From DATFWC01 sp045801465 (GTDB taxonomy: Bacteria > Pseudomonadota > Alphaproteobacteria > Rhizobiales > Xanthobacteraceae), in assembly GCA_045801465.1 (NCBI GenBank), contig JBJMSU010000014.1:1-59242 (forward strand): DNA of 59,242 nt, read 5' to 3'. The notes under the pieces were generated by a model. It ran no database searches, was not told where the DNA came from, and saw nothing but the letters and a program-made list of their open reading frames with translations. Shown piece after piece: positions 28,062-36,755 of this stretch (within the stretch, counting starts at the first letter, position 1; each line of letters opens with the position of its first letter). The position numbers were made by a program, and so were the translations under genes.

Positions 28062-29687
28062 CTACACCGGCCGCGTCAATTCAGTCGTATGGAACGGCTC
28101 GAGCGTGTCGATCTGGTCCGGCGTCTCGGTCTTCCAGTCCCACTTGAAGAATCGCAGCCCGATCTTGTCCGGCGTGAAATCGACCAGCGTGAAACCGTGC
28201 TGCTCGATCGGCTTGACCTGCTCGTCCATGTCGAGATGGGCAGGCGGCCTCGCGCCGGTGCCGCGCCGGCCCGAGGGCCAGCCGAACGGGGTGGTCCGGC
28301 AGCCGATCGGCCCGGCCAGCACCGTGGTGATGGGATTGTCTTTGAAATCGAGCTTGCCGCTCCGCAGCATGCGTCCGATGCCGATCGCATGCAGATCGCC
28401 GCTGATCACGAGCGGTGCGCGTGTCTTCATGTCGGCCATGGCTTTCATCAGCCGATCGTGCTGCTTGAGCCAGCCCGGTTGCCAATAGGGCTTGGGCTCA
28501 TTCGCCGTCAGCTGGCCGTCGCGGCCGAGGACATCCGGGTACCATTCGCCCCACTTGCCCGCGGTCCAGCCGGGGGGATTGGACGGGACGTGCACGACGT
28601 GCGTCACCTCCGTGGCCGCGCTGCGCGCCTTGAGCCACTTCTCGACTTCGAGATCGAGGTAGACGGCGCTCGGCCCGGCCAGGGTCTGCGTCCGGCGGAC
28701 GTCATAAAGCAGGATCTCGACCAGGCGGCCGAAGCGCAGCGTGCCGAAGCTCTCCGACACGCCCCATGCGCGGTCGCCGGCCGACGAATAGGCGAGGCCC
28801 GGCGGCCGCGCCACGTCGGGAAGGAATTCGGGGTAGTACATGTTCTGCGTCGCGCGGGCGAGCTGCAGCATGAACGGCGACGGCGGGAACGTGACGACCT
28901 CGTCGGTCGCCTCGTCGTTGTCGAAATAGTCGTGATCGTCCTGCAGGAAGAACACCGGCGTCGAACGGAAGTCGGTGCCGTAGACGGGCGTGATCTGTGG
29001 CCCGGCGGCGCGCTTGAGCACGCCTTCGTTGTCGCTTCCGAGCACGAGTGCCGACCGGTCGAAGGTGCCGGCGAGCTTGATGGCTTCGGGCGATGCGCCC
29101 AACGAGGGGCCGCCCGCCGGCGCCAGCAGGTCCCAGTAGACATGATCGCCATTGGCGATCACCGCGTCGGGCGCGAAGCTCAATGCGCGTCGCAGCAGAC
29201 GGTTACGGATTGCCGTCGCCAGGAACTTGTGCACCTCATGCCCGCCCGCGCAGGAGTAGATCAGCAGGCGGAACTTGTCCGGCCGTTCGTCCGGGCCGGG
29301 AAACGTTGCAAGGTCCCATGGCTGACACAGCGCGGCCCTGTTGCCGTCCAGAAGCGACAAGGTGTACGGCCGGCCGGGCGCCAGATCGGTGACGTAAAAG
29401 TGCCAATGCTCGCCGCGCGTATCGCCCATGCGGCCGTGCGCGGTCGTGCTGCCGACACGCAGCATCGGCACCGTCATAAGCGGCGTATTGAACGACACTT
29501 TGATCAGCATGCGCGTGTCGCTCACCGCCGGCAGCAGATGACGCACCTGACCTGCGTCCCACGTGCTTGCGGGTGATGGCGAGGTGGCGGCCTGGGCGAG
29601 CAAGTCGGCGGGCGCCGTCAGCGAAAAGCCAACCGCGGCGGAACTGCGCAGAAAATCCCGGCGATCGATGGCGAGCATGGGTCGCAT
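28062..29687 (-). CDS. PhoD-like metallophosphatase, Tat-exported
   Basis: The protein has about 541 residues; ATGs at 29699, 29687 and 29678 are all possible, and 29687 is chosen by spacing to ggaagg. A twin-arginine signal (DRRDFLRSSAAVGFSL) is clear. The metallophosphoesterase core is suggested by YSCAGGHE, AVIANGDHVYWD, VFFLQDDHDYFDND and the C-terminal LVISGDLHAIGIGRM, the order of metal-ligand motifs in PhoD-like phosphodiesterases. It would act outside the cytoplasm on phosphate esters or diesters. No pho box is visible to me. It converges on the DUF2231 remnant. Confidence 0.85.
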   Translation of the reverse strand: MRPMLAIDRRDFLRSSAAVGFSLTAPADLLAQAATSPSPASTWDAGQVRHLLPAVSDTRMLIKVSFNTPLMTVPMLRVGSTTAHGRMGDTRGEHWHFYVTDLAPGRPYTLSLLDGNRAALCQPWDLATFPGPDERPDKFRLLIYSCAGGHEVHKFLATAIRNRLLRRALSFAPDAVIANGDHVYWDLLAPAGGPSLGASPEAIKLAGTFDRSALVLGSDNEGVLKRAAGPQITPVYGTDFRSTPVFFLQDDHDYFDNDEATDEVVTFPPSPFMLQLARATQNMYYPEFLPDVARPPGLAYSSAGDRAWGVSESFGTLRFGRLVEILLYDVRRTQTLAGPSAVYLDLEVEKWLKARSAATEVTHVVHVPSNPPGWTAGKWGEWYPDVLGRDGQLTANEPKPYWQPGWLKQHDRLMKAMADMKTRAPLVISGDLHAIGIGRMLRSGKLDFKDNPITTVLAGPIGCRTTPFGWPSGRRGTGARPPAHLDMDEQVKPIEQHGFTLVDFTPDKIGLRFFKWDWKTETPDQIDTLEPFHTTELTRPV

Positions 29688-29746
29688 TCCCCTTCCCATC
29701 CAAGGATAGCGCCTGCCGGCCCTGCGGCGCTATAGCTTAAGCCCTC

Positions 29747-30736
29747 ATGTCCATGATGCGCGCGATGGTCCTCGAGCGGCCCGGCGACCCGCTCGTCATG
29801 CGGGAGCGGCCGGTGCCGGCGCCTGCCGCCGGCGAGATTGTGGTCGAGGTTGCGGCGTGTGGTGTCTGTCGCACCGACCTGCATGTCGTCGACGGCGAGC
29901 TGCCGGACCCCAAGCTGCCGATCATCCCCGGCCACGAGATCGTTGGCCGCGTCGCCGTCATTGGCGACGGCGTCGGTGGGTTCACGCGCGGGCAGCGCGT
30001 TGGCGTGCCGTGGCTCGGCTATACCTGCGGGGTGTGCCCGTATTGCCGGAGCGGGCGCGAAAACCTGTGCGATGCCCCGCTGTTCACCGGCTACACGCGC
30101 GACGGCGGCTACGCGACCCATGCGGTTGCCGATGCGCGCTACTGTTTTCCATTGGGCGAGGGCGAGGACGCCGAGCTTGCGCCGCTTCTATGCGCCGGCC
30201 TGATCGGCTGGCGCTGCTATCGCATGGCAGGCGAGGGGAGTGCGCTCGGCGTATACGGCTTCGGGGCGGCGGCGCACATCCTGGCCCAGGTCGCGGCGTG
30301 GCGAGGACGGCGCGTCTATGCCTTCACCCGTGCCGGCGATGCGGAGGCGCAGCGCTTTGCCCGTACTCTCGGCGCCGTGTGGGCCGGCGGCTCCGACGAG
30401 ACGCCGCCCGAAGCCCTCGATGCCGCCATCATCTTCGCGCCCGTCGGCGCGCTCGTGCCGTTGGCGCTTCATGCGGTCAAGAAGGGCGGACGCGTCGTGT
30501 GCGGCGGCATCCACATGTCGGACATTCCGAGCTTCCCCTATCGCATCCTGTGGGAGGAGCGGCTGCTGGTCTCGGTCGCCAACCTGACGCGGGGTGACGC
30601 GCACGAGTTTCTGGCCCTTGCGCCGCAGGCCGGCGTGAGAGCTGAGATCACGCGCTACCCGCTCGACCACGCCAACGACGCGCTCGCCGACCTGCGCGCC
30701 GGCCGGTTGCAGGGCGCCGCCGTGCTGATTCCGTAA
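29747..30736 (+). CDS. Zinc-dependent alcohol dehydrogenase (AdhA-like MDR family)
   Basis: The 329-residue medium-chain dehydrogenase has the catalytic-zinc motif ACGVCRTDLHVVDGELPD with PGHEIVGRV, and the structural-zinc cysteines CGVCPYCRSGRENLC. A nucleotide-binding Rossmann part is present (LGVYGFGAAAHILAQVA). It resembles the zinc-binding AdhA/YjgB-like subgroup that lacks some C-terminal length. The substrate is not predictable from the sequence. It stands alone, divergent from the phosphatase, and a dispersed palindrome follows. Confidence 0.92.
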   Translation: MSMMRAMVLERPGDPLVMRERPVPAPAAGEIVVEVAACGVCRTDLHVVDGELPDPKLPIIPGHEIVGRVAVIGDGVGGFTRGQRVGVPWLGYTCGVCPYCRSGRENLCDAPLFTGYTRDGGYATHAVADARYCFPLGEGEDAELAPLLCAGLIGWRCYRMAGEGSALGVYGFGAAAHILAQVAAWRGRRVYAFTRAGDAEAQRFARTLGAVWAGGSDETPPEALDAAIIFAPVGALVPLALHAVKKGGRVVCGGIHMSDIPSFPYRILWEERLLVSVANLTRGDAHEFLALAPQAGVRAEITRYPLDHANDALADLRAGRLQGAAVLIP

Positions 30737-30756
30737 GGGGTGGCGGCTTATTGCTG

Positions 30757-30806
30757 GAGCATGATCTTTTCCGAAAGCCGGTATCCGCGTTCGGGGATCA
30801 TGTTCT
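30757..30806. repeat. Dispersed palindrome 'GAGCATGATCTTTTCC' type, copy 2
   Basis: The ends gagcatgatc and gatcatgttc are nearly inverted, and the centre ttttccgaaagccggtatcc matches the copies at 9343 and 53242. It lies 20 bases after the alcohol dehydrogenase stop codon and may serve as its 3' hairpin. Confidence 0.85.
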
Positions 30807-30898
30807 AACTCGCGCGCTCGGTGGTCGGGTCGATCGTTGCGCGGATCGCGGTGATCTTGGTGGCGTGCAACGCCATGAATGTTCTCCCGTTTACCCAT

Positions 30899-31093
30899 TC
30901 AATCCTGCGCTGTCGTTGCTGGCACGTCGGCGAGGCAGCACGACCATGGCCTGGCAACGAGCCGATCGCTGGTGTCGGAATCGTCCAATTGCCACACCGC
31001 GAGCACGGTCGAGAAGAGCCCGAGGGCGATGCAGAGCGCCGCGGCGAGATAAACTTGGCGATGGCTTGGCGCGTGGTCGGTCGAACCGGCCAT
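30899..31093 (-). CDS. Putative small membrane protein
   Basis: A 64-residue frame from ATG 31093 encodes a basic N-terminus, one strong membrane helix (QVYLAAALCIALGLFSTVLA) and a short polar tail ending in PATTAQD. The ribosome-binding site is weak (tgggga). No family is recognised. A second small membrane protein lies just upstream on the same strand, so the two may belong together. Confidence 0.4.
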   Translation of the reverse strand: MAGSTDHAPSHRQVYLAAALCIALGLFSTVLAVWQLDDSDTSDRLVARPWSCCLADVPATTAQD

Positions 31094-31195
31094 GATGATC
31101 CCCAGCGCGGTCTCTGTGGAGTCGCATAAACGTGGAGCGGCCCACATCACCCGATCGGACGATGTGTTTCCGCGGCATCACCACCAAGCGCTTGG

Positions 31196-31408
31196 TCAAC
31201 GCCCCGAAGGGCGCGCGGCCGTGGTGTGTATGCCAGTGCCTGTGGCTTGTGCCTCCATCACGTCACCGTTCTCGCCCCACATTGCCTTGATCGACGTGAA
31301 GGCGACGAGCGCGCCGATGAGCAAGGCATAAAACAGGATGACGCGCAGGCGCAGCTGGTTGATGGCGCGGCGTTCGTCCGGCGTCAAGCGCCGAAAAATA
31401 TCTCGCAT
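31196..31408 (-). CDS. Putative small membrane protein
   Basis: A 70-residue frame from ATG 31408, with ggag at suitable spacing, has a charged N-terminus (MRDIFRRLTPDERRAINQLR). One membrane helix follows (VILFYALLIGALVAFTSI), then a polar C-terminus. The composition is that of a genuine membrane protein and not of a shadow frame. The function is unknown. It lies downstream of the LuxR-type regulator on the same strand, 190 bases away. Confidence 0.5.
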   Translation of the reverse strand: MRDIFRRLTPDERRAINQLRLRVILFYALLIGALVAFTSIKAMWGENGDVMEAQATGTGIHTTAARPSGR

Positions 31409-31600
31409 CATGATCTCCGGCTGAAATGTCGCGGGGGCCGGGACACTGCGGGCCTGCCGGCAGCGACGCCTCATCCGATCGGAGGAGATAAGGAGATGCG
31501 GAATCGGGCCGCTGTCGTTGTGAGCTTGTGGCATTTTCGTGACGCAAACGGGTGTCCGCCCCGGAGGGAGCCTGGCCCGGCCTCTTGCCTTGAACAACGT

Positions 31601-32734
31601 TTAGGCGACCAGCGGATTGGCGAAGCGGGCGACCAGCTTGACGAGATCGGCCTGCCGGGTGGTGCTCGTTTTCTCGAACAGGTGGCGCAGGTGAGTCTTC
31701 ACCGTCGTCTCCGAGATGCCGAGCGCATTGGCAACCTCCGGCACGCCGCCGATTTCCACGATGGCGAGCAGCACGCGCAGCTCGCTCGGCGTCAGTCGGT
31801 GACGCTTGGCGACGGTCTCGAGCGGCGAGGGCACGTCCAGCGTGGCCTTGCGCACGAATACCGCGGCCACCGCCGCATAGGAGGCGCCCGCTCGGCGCCG
31901 CATCCCCGCGGTGAGCGGCAGGACGTGCGCGACATGCTCCTGGCCCGCGCGCGCCGGCAACGGCACGCTGATGCCCTTCACGCCGACCGCGTCGTCGCCG
32001 CACTCTGCCGCGGCAAAGATGTCCTGCAGGCTCTGGTTCGCCCGCCCGTCGGTCGCGACCAGGCGGCCGCCCGCCGCGCGCACGAATCGGGCATCGCCGA
32101 TCATCACATGCCCGCTCTCGTTGGCGTGGACGATACGACCGGTCTTGTCGACCAGGAACATTCCGGCGGTGAGTCCGTCGAGCGTATCGGCCAGCGTCGA
32201 GGCTTCCGCCTTGTGCAGCTCGATCACCTTGCCGATGAGCACGGCGCGGCGGACATGGGGAACCAGAAGGCTCATGCGCCACCGCGTTTCGTCATCGACC
32301 AGCCCGTCGCCCTCATGACGGATGACGGAAACCGCCGCATAGCTGGTCGCCGACTTGTCGAGCACCGCGCTCGCGGCATCGACCCAGCCCTGCGGCTGCG
32401 CCCACTCTTTGTAGAACAGCGTCTCGCGAAATTCCTCGTACGGCATGATATCGCCGACGCTGATGATCTGCTCGATATCGAAGAACAGTTGCGCCGTCGT
32501 GAACGGGTTGAATTTGATGTACTTGTCGTAATAGAGCCGCCCGTAATGGCGATCGACGCCCCAAGTGTAATGGATGTTGCCGGTCTTGGCGGCCGAATCC
32601 TCGGAGTAGAGGTTGGAGGCGACCCCACCGACGAACCGGCAGCCTTTCTCCAGCACTCCTGGCCACAGGTCAGGGTCGAGCGCAGCGTCGTAGATCTCGC
32701 CGATCAACGAGGAGACCTGCTGTGGTTCGGTCAT
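31601..32734 (-). CDS. LuxR-family transcriptional regulator
   Basis: The 377-residue protein ends in a LuxR-type helix-turn-helix (LTPSELRVLLAIVEIGGVPE followed by ALGISETTVKTHLRHLFEKT). The N-terminal 290 residues form a PAS-like sensor region (TAGMFLVDKTGRIVHANESG). It does not look like an acyl-homoserine-lactone-binding domain, so quorum sensing is not implied. Such regulators with a helical and PAS N-terminus are common in Bradyrhizobium relatives. Its targets are unknown; the small membrane protein genes on the same strand and the CDF gene behind it are candidates. Confidence 0.9.
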   Translation of the reverse strand: MTEPQQVSSLIGEIYDAALDPDLWPGVLEKGCRFVGGVASNLYSEDSAAKTGNIHYTWGVDRHYGRLYYDKYIKFNPFTTAQLFFDIEQIISVGDIMPYEEFRETLFYKEWAQPQGWVDAASAVLDKSATSYAAVSVIRHEGDGLVDDETRWRMSLLVPHVRRAVLIGKVIELHKAEASTLADTLDGLTAGMFLVDKTGRIVHANESGHVMIGDARFVRAAGGRLVATDGRANQSLQDIFAAAECGDDAVGVKGISVPLPARAGQEHVAHVLPLTAGMRRRAGASYAAVAAVFVRKATLDVPSPLETVAKRHRLTPSELRVLLAIVEIGGVPEVANALGISETTVKTHLRHLFEKTSTTRQADLVKLVARFANPLVA

Positions 32735-32876
32735 TGCCGAGGCCGCCCTGTCCGCGCGACTGCACCAACTGATACCGCCTAGCTACCACCCCGCGGATGA
32801 ATTGGATGTGAAATTGCTCACATTTGCGTCCTTTTGGTCCTAGGGTTGCGGCAGTTTCGAGTGTAACTCCTGCGAG

Positions 32877-34283
32877 TTACGGGCGAGCTTGAGCAGATGC
32901 CACGGCCACACGCGCGGGCCGCGGCTCGGCATGTCCGATCACGCGTTTGATGCTGGGCCAGCGCCGGCGCAGCGCCCGCTCGACCTCATCCACCTTTTCG
33001 TGCACGGCATCGACCGTCAGAGACGGGTCGACGTAGCAGTGAAAATTGACGATCTCCCCGTCGCGGGTGACGCGCACCCGTACATCGTGAACCTCGCGGA
33101 GAGGACCGTGCTCGCGCGCAAGCTCGGCCAGCGCCGCGCGCACTTCCTCGACCCTGGCCATGTCGGCGTCGCGGCCGGCAAGACCACGGGCCTGCAGCGG
33201 CTCGATATGCGTTTCGACCTCGACAGTGGGGCCGACCTCCTCGCGCACCGCCGCCTCGAGCCGGCTCGCGATCTCGTGCGCGGCGCCCAGCGACAGCTCG
33301 CCGTCGACTTCCAGGTCGAGGGCAACCGCAAGCCGCTCTTCGATGGCGTGAACCGTGACGTGATGGACGGCGAGCGCGAGGTTGCGCGCAATCAGCATGA
33401 CGCGTTCGAGCACGGTCTCGTTGTCGAGGGCGCGCGGCACGGTGGTGACGGTCGCTTCCGCGTCCGGAATCTCCGCGGCGATCGCCCGGGCAACGTCGTC
33501 CTTGACGGCAGCGGCCTGGTCGAACGGCAGTGTGCGGCTGACCGCAACGACGACATCGACAAACAAACGGTTTCCCACCGCGCGCGCGCGGACGCGCTCG
33601 ACGTCGACGACACGCCGCACGCGCATCGCGATGCGCGTGATTTGCTCGGCGGCGCCGGCAGGCGCCGTATCCGTCAGGCTGTCGATCGTGCGTCGTCCCA
33701 GCCGCCAGCCGGCAACGCAGATGAAAACCGCAACGACGATCGCGGCGACCGCATCGGCCCATGGATGTCCCCAGGCTACGCCAATAAGGCCGATCAGCAC
33801 TGCGACCGACGACCACATGTCGGAGCCGAAGTGCAGAGCGTCGGCTTCGAGCGCCTCGCTCGAGCTTTCGCGCGCCACGCGATAGAGCAGACGCGCGCGG
33901 AAAAAATCGACGACGATCGAGATGACGATCACGGCAAACGCCCACGGCGTGGCCGCGACGGCGGTCGGCTCATGCCCGATGAGCCGCTGCACCGCCTCCC
34001 AGATCACCACGCCGGAGAGGAGGAATAGGAGCGCGGTCTCCGCCAGCGCGGCGAGGCTCTCGACCTTGCCATGCCCATAGTGGTGCTCCGCGTCGGCAGG
34101 CTTGCCGGAGACCCGCACGGCAAAATAGGTGAGGACCGTCGCGCCGAAGTCGACCAGGGAATGTCCGGCCTCCGACAGAATACCAAGCGACCCTGAGGCC
34201 AGCCCCACTGCGGCCTTGGCGACGGTGAGCCCGCCCGAGGCTGCAATGGAGGTGAGCGCGACTCGTTCCTTGATGTTCTGCAT
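32877..34283 (-). CDS. Cation diffusion facilitator with extended cytoplasmic tail
   Basis: CDF proteins export divalent metals such as zinc, iron, manganese or cobalt in exchange for protons. This one has 468 residues against a usual 300-ish. The N-terminal part (about residues 10-200) has six helices, with SEAGHSLVDFGATVL and the metal-site segment DAEHHYGHGKVESLAALAET. The rest (about 205-460) seems to contain three successive beta-alpha-beta modules that resemble the ZT-dimer metal-binding domain (around 210-275, 300-365 and 395-455). The metal specificity cannot be read safely. Confidence 0.92.
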   Translation of the reverse strand: MQNIKERVALTSIAASGGLTVAKAAVGLASGSLGILSEAGHSLVDFGATVLTYFAVRVSGKPADAEHHYGHGKVESLAALAETALLFLLSGVVIWEAVQRLIGHEPTAVAATPWAFAVIVISIVVDFFRARLLYRVARESSSEALEADALHFGSDMWSSVAVLIGLIGVAWGHPWADAVAAIVVAVFICVAGWRLGRRTIDSLTDTAPAGAAEQITRIAMRVRRVVDVERVRARAVGNRLFVDVVVAVSRTLPFDQAAAVKDDVARAIAAEIPDAEATVTTVPRALDNETVLERVMLIARNLALAVHHVTVHAIEERLAVALDLEVDGELSLGAAHEIASRLEAAVREEVGPTVEVETHIEPLQARGLAGRDADMARVEEVRAALAELAREHGPLREVHDVRVRVTRDGEIVNFHCYVDPSLTVDAVHEKVDEVERALRRRWPSIKRVIGHAEPRPARVAVASAQARP

Positions 34284-34427
34284 CGAGCGCCTCCGGCGCC
34301 GACCGGTAGACGAGGGTGACGGGCGCCGTCAATGCGGCAATCGGCGACCGGTGCTGTAGACCTGCATGTTTTCGAACGCGCTCGGTAGATTTCCCTCGCG
34401 CGGATTGGTATGGCGGGCGCAGGAGCG

Positions 34428-34585
34428 CTAGTGCCGCCGATTTGAAGTTCCTACAGCGCCTGCCGCAACCTCGTTTAGGAACTTCAAATCGAGAATCGGC
34501 ACTAGCATCATAATGCCGCTGGTGCCCCTTTGCTTCCGAAGTTCGTGTCAGGAGGGTGCTGCGAGGTATCACGAACTTCGGAAGC
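34428..34585. repeat. Compound dispersed palindrome, copy B (inverted relative to copy A)
   Basis: Perfect 16-bp arms (34438-34453 and 34476-34491) are identical to those of copy A. They are flanked by ctagtgccg (34428-34436) and cggcactag (34497-34505). A further perfect 16-bp pair, gcttccgaagttcgtg (34532-34547) and its complement (34570-34585), lies next to the start of the HyuA-like gene. The region 34284-34597 holds no other gene. The second pair may affect translation initiation at 34598. Confidence 0.85.
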
Positions 34586-34597
34586 GGGGCGCCAGGC

Positions 34598-36634
34598 GTG
34601 ATTTTTGTCGCAGTCGACATCGGCGGAACATTCACCGATCTGATCGGCTTCGACAGCGAGGCGGGCCGCTTTCTCCAAGCCAAGAGCCTGACCACGCCGG
34701 CCAATCTGGTCCAGGGAATCATCGACTGCATCGGCAAGAGCGGGGTCGCGGTCGACCGTATCGACGAGCTGATCCACGGCTCGACCATCGCCATCAACAC
34801 GCTGATCGAGCGCAAGGGCGCCAAGACCGGACTCATTGTCACGCGCGGCACGCGCGATGTGTACATCATCGGCCGCGGCAACCGGCCGGAATCCTACAAT
34901 TTGTTCTTCCACCGCCACCAGCCGCTGGTTCCGCGCCGGCTCACCCGCGAGGTCGGGGAGCGGGTGATGAGCTCAGGCGAGGTGCGCGCGCCGCTCTCCC
35001 GCAACAGCGTGGAGCAGGCCTGCGCGGCGCTCCGCGCCGACGGCGTGGAGGCCATCGCCGTTTGTTTCCTGCACTCCTACCTCAATCCCGAGCACGAGCG
35101 CGCCGCTGGCGAGATCGTCCGCCGGGCCATGCCTGACGTGTACCTGTCGTTGTCGCATCAGATCCTGCGCGAGTATCGCGAGTTCGAGCGGATGTCGACG
35201 ACCGTCGTCAACGCCTATATCGGGCCCACGGTCGGCGGCTATGTGCGCCGCCTGAAGACGAGCCTCGGCAAGATCGGCTTTGCCGGCGAGCTCTCCATCA
35301 TGCGCTCGAACGGCGGCGTCATGACCCCCGAGGTTGCGACCGAGCGCCCGGTCGCCATGATGGAATCGGGACCGGTCGGCGGGATCATCGCTTCGGCGCA
35401 GGTCGGCCAGGCGCAGGGCTTCCCCAACGTCATCTCCTTCGACATGGGAGGAACGACGGCCAAGACCAGCCTGATCCGCGACGGCGAGACCACGATGGCG
35501 CCCGGCTACTATGTCGGCGGCTATGCCAGCGGCCATCCGGTCATGCTGCCGATGATCGATGTGGTCGAGGTCGGCGCCGGCGGCGGCAGCATCGCCTGGA
35601 TCGATGACGTCGGCGCGCTCAAGGTCGGCCCGCAAAGCGCCGGCGCCGATCCGGGTCCGATCTGCTATCGCGGCGGCGGCAGCGAGCCGACCATCACCGA
35701 CGCCAACGTGGTGCTCGGTCGCCTCGACCCCGACAATTTCCTCGGCGGCCAGATGAAGCTCGACGCCCATGCGGCGGCGCGGGGAATCAAGGAGAGGATC
35801 GCTCGCCCGCTCGGCGTCGATGCCGTCACGGCGGCGCAGGCGATCGTCGAGATCGCGATTGCCAAGATGTCGCTCGCCGTGCGCGAAGTATCGGTCGCCA
35901 AGGGCTACGATCCGCGTGATTTCGCGCTCGTCGCCTCGGGCGGCGCCGGCCCGCTGCACGTGATGGCGATCGCCCGCGAGCTGTTCATCCCGACCGTCAT
36001 CGTGCCGCTTTTTCCCTCGCATTTCTCCGCTCTCGGCATGCTGCTCGCCGACGAGCGCCACGACTTCATCCGCACTTTTTATTGCGATCTCGCCGGGCTT
36101 GATTTTGCGGAGCTGCGCCTCGCCCATGGCGAGATGGTGGCGGACGCACAGGCGCATCTCCGCCATGCCGAAGGTGCCGACTACCAGATCCATCTCGATC
36201 TGCGTTATGTCGGCCAGGAATTCACCTTGTCGGTCCCGGTAGCCTTGGAACAGATCGAGGCGGGTGACGGTCGCGCGATCCGCACCGCGTTCGACCGGCT
36301 TTACGAGCATCGCTACGCGCACCATTCGCCCGAGGAGCCGGTCGAGATGGTCAACATCCGGCTTGCCGCCGTGGGCAAGCGGGCGAAATTGAAGTTTCCA
36401 ACGGCCGCCAAGACCACCGCCGCGACACCGGCGAGCCGGCGCGAGGCGTACTTCGCCAGCGCCAAGGAGCCGGTGGTCTGCCCAGTCTATGGACGCGATG
36501 ATCTCGGCGCCGGCGCCAGCATCGTCGGCCCGGCCCTCATCCAGGAGCACGGCACCACGACGGTGCTGTTCTTGAACGATCGCTGCACCGTTGCCGATTC
36601 GGGCGAGCTGATCATCACCGTCGCGAGCGCATGA
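34598..36634 (+). CDS. Hydantoinase/oxoprolinase family protein, HyuA-like subunit
   Basis: The 678-residue protein begins at GTG 34598, just before the phosphate-binding motif VAVDIGGTFTDLIGFD of the ASKHA fold. The other open start (GTG 34556) would translate the repeat hairpin. The family motifs STIAINTLIERKGAKTGLIV, FDMGGTTAKTSL, VEVGAGGGSIAWID and ALVASGGAGPLHVMAIA are present. HyuA-type subunits open hydantoins, 5-oxoproline or related rings in an ATP-dependent way, normally with a HyuB partner. No hyuB lies in the window. The ABC importer downstream may carry the substrate, but that is inference. Confidence 0.93.
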   Translation: MIFVAVDIGGTFTDLIGFDSEAGRFLQAKSLTTPANLVQGIIDCIGKSGVAVDRIDELIHGSTIAINTLIERKGAKTGLIVTRGTRDVYIIGRGNRPESYNLFFHRHQPLVPRRLTREVGERVMSSGEVRAPLSRNSVEQACAALRADGVEAIAVCFLHSYLNPEHERAAGEIVRRAMPDVYLSLSHQILREYREFERMSTTVVNAYIGPTVGGYVRRLKTSLGKIGFAGELSIMRSNGGVMTPEVATERPVAMMESGPVGGIIASAQVGQAQGFPNVISFDMGGTTAKTSLIRDGETTMAPGYYVGGYASGHPVMLPMIDVVEVGAGGGSIAWIDDVGALKVGPQSAGADPGPICYRGGGSEPTITDANVVLGRLDPDNFLGGQMKLDAHAAARGIKERIARPLGVDAVTAAQAIVEIAIAKMSLAVREVSVAKGYDPRDFALVASGGAGPLHVMAIARELFIPTVIVPLFPSHFSALGMLLADERHDFIRTFYCDLAGLDFAELRLAHGEMVADAQAHLRHAEGADYQIHLDLRYVGQEFTLSVPVALEQIEAGDGRAIRTAFDRLYEHRYAHHSPEEPVEMVNIRLAAVGKRAKLKFPTAAKTTAATPASRREAYFASAKEPVVCPVYGRDDLGAGASIVGPALIQEHGTTTVLFLNDRCTVADSGELIITVASA

Positions 36635-36755
36635 AGACCGCGCATCTGATCCTCGAGGCAGGGAAGCGGTCCCCTGACCGATTGATTGACCGTCCGAAAA
36701 ACGGCGACAATGAAGGCACGCGAAGGCCTCAGATTGCAGCGAGGGGAGCGAAACA

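Noticed and set aside
31601..32734. A quorum-sensing LuxR receptor
   Set aside because: The N-terminal region does not look like an autoinducer-binding domain, and no luxI-like gene is nearby.
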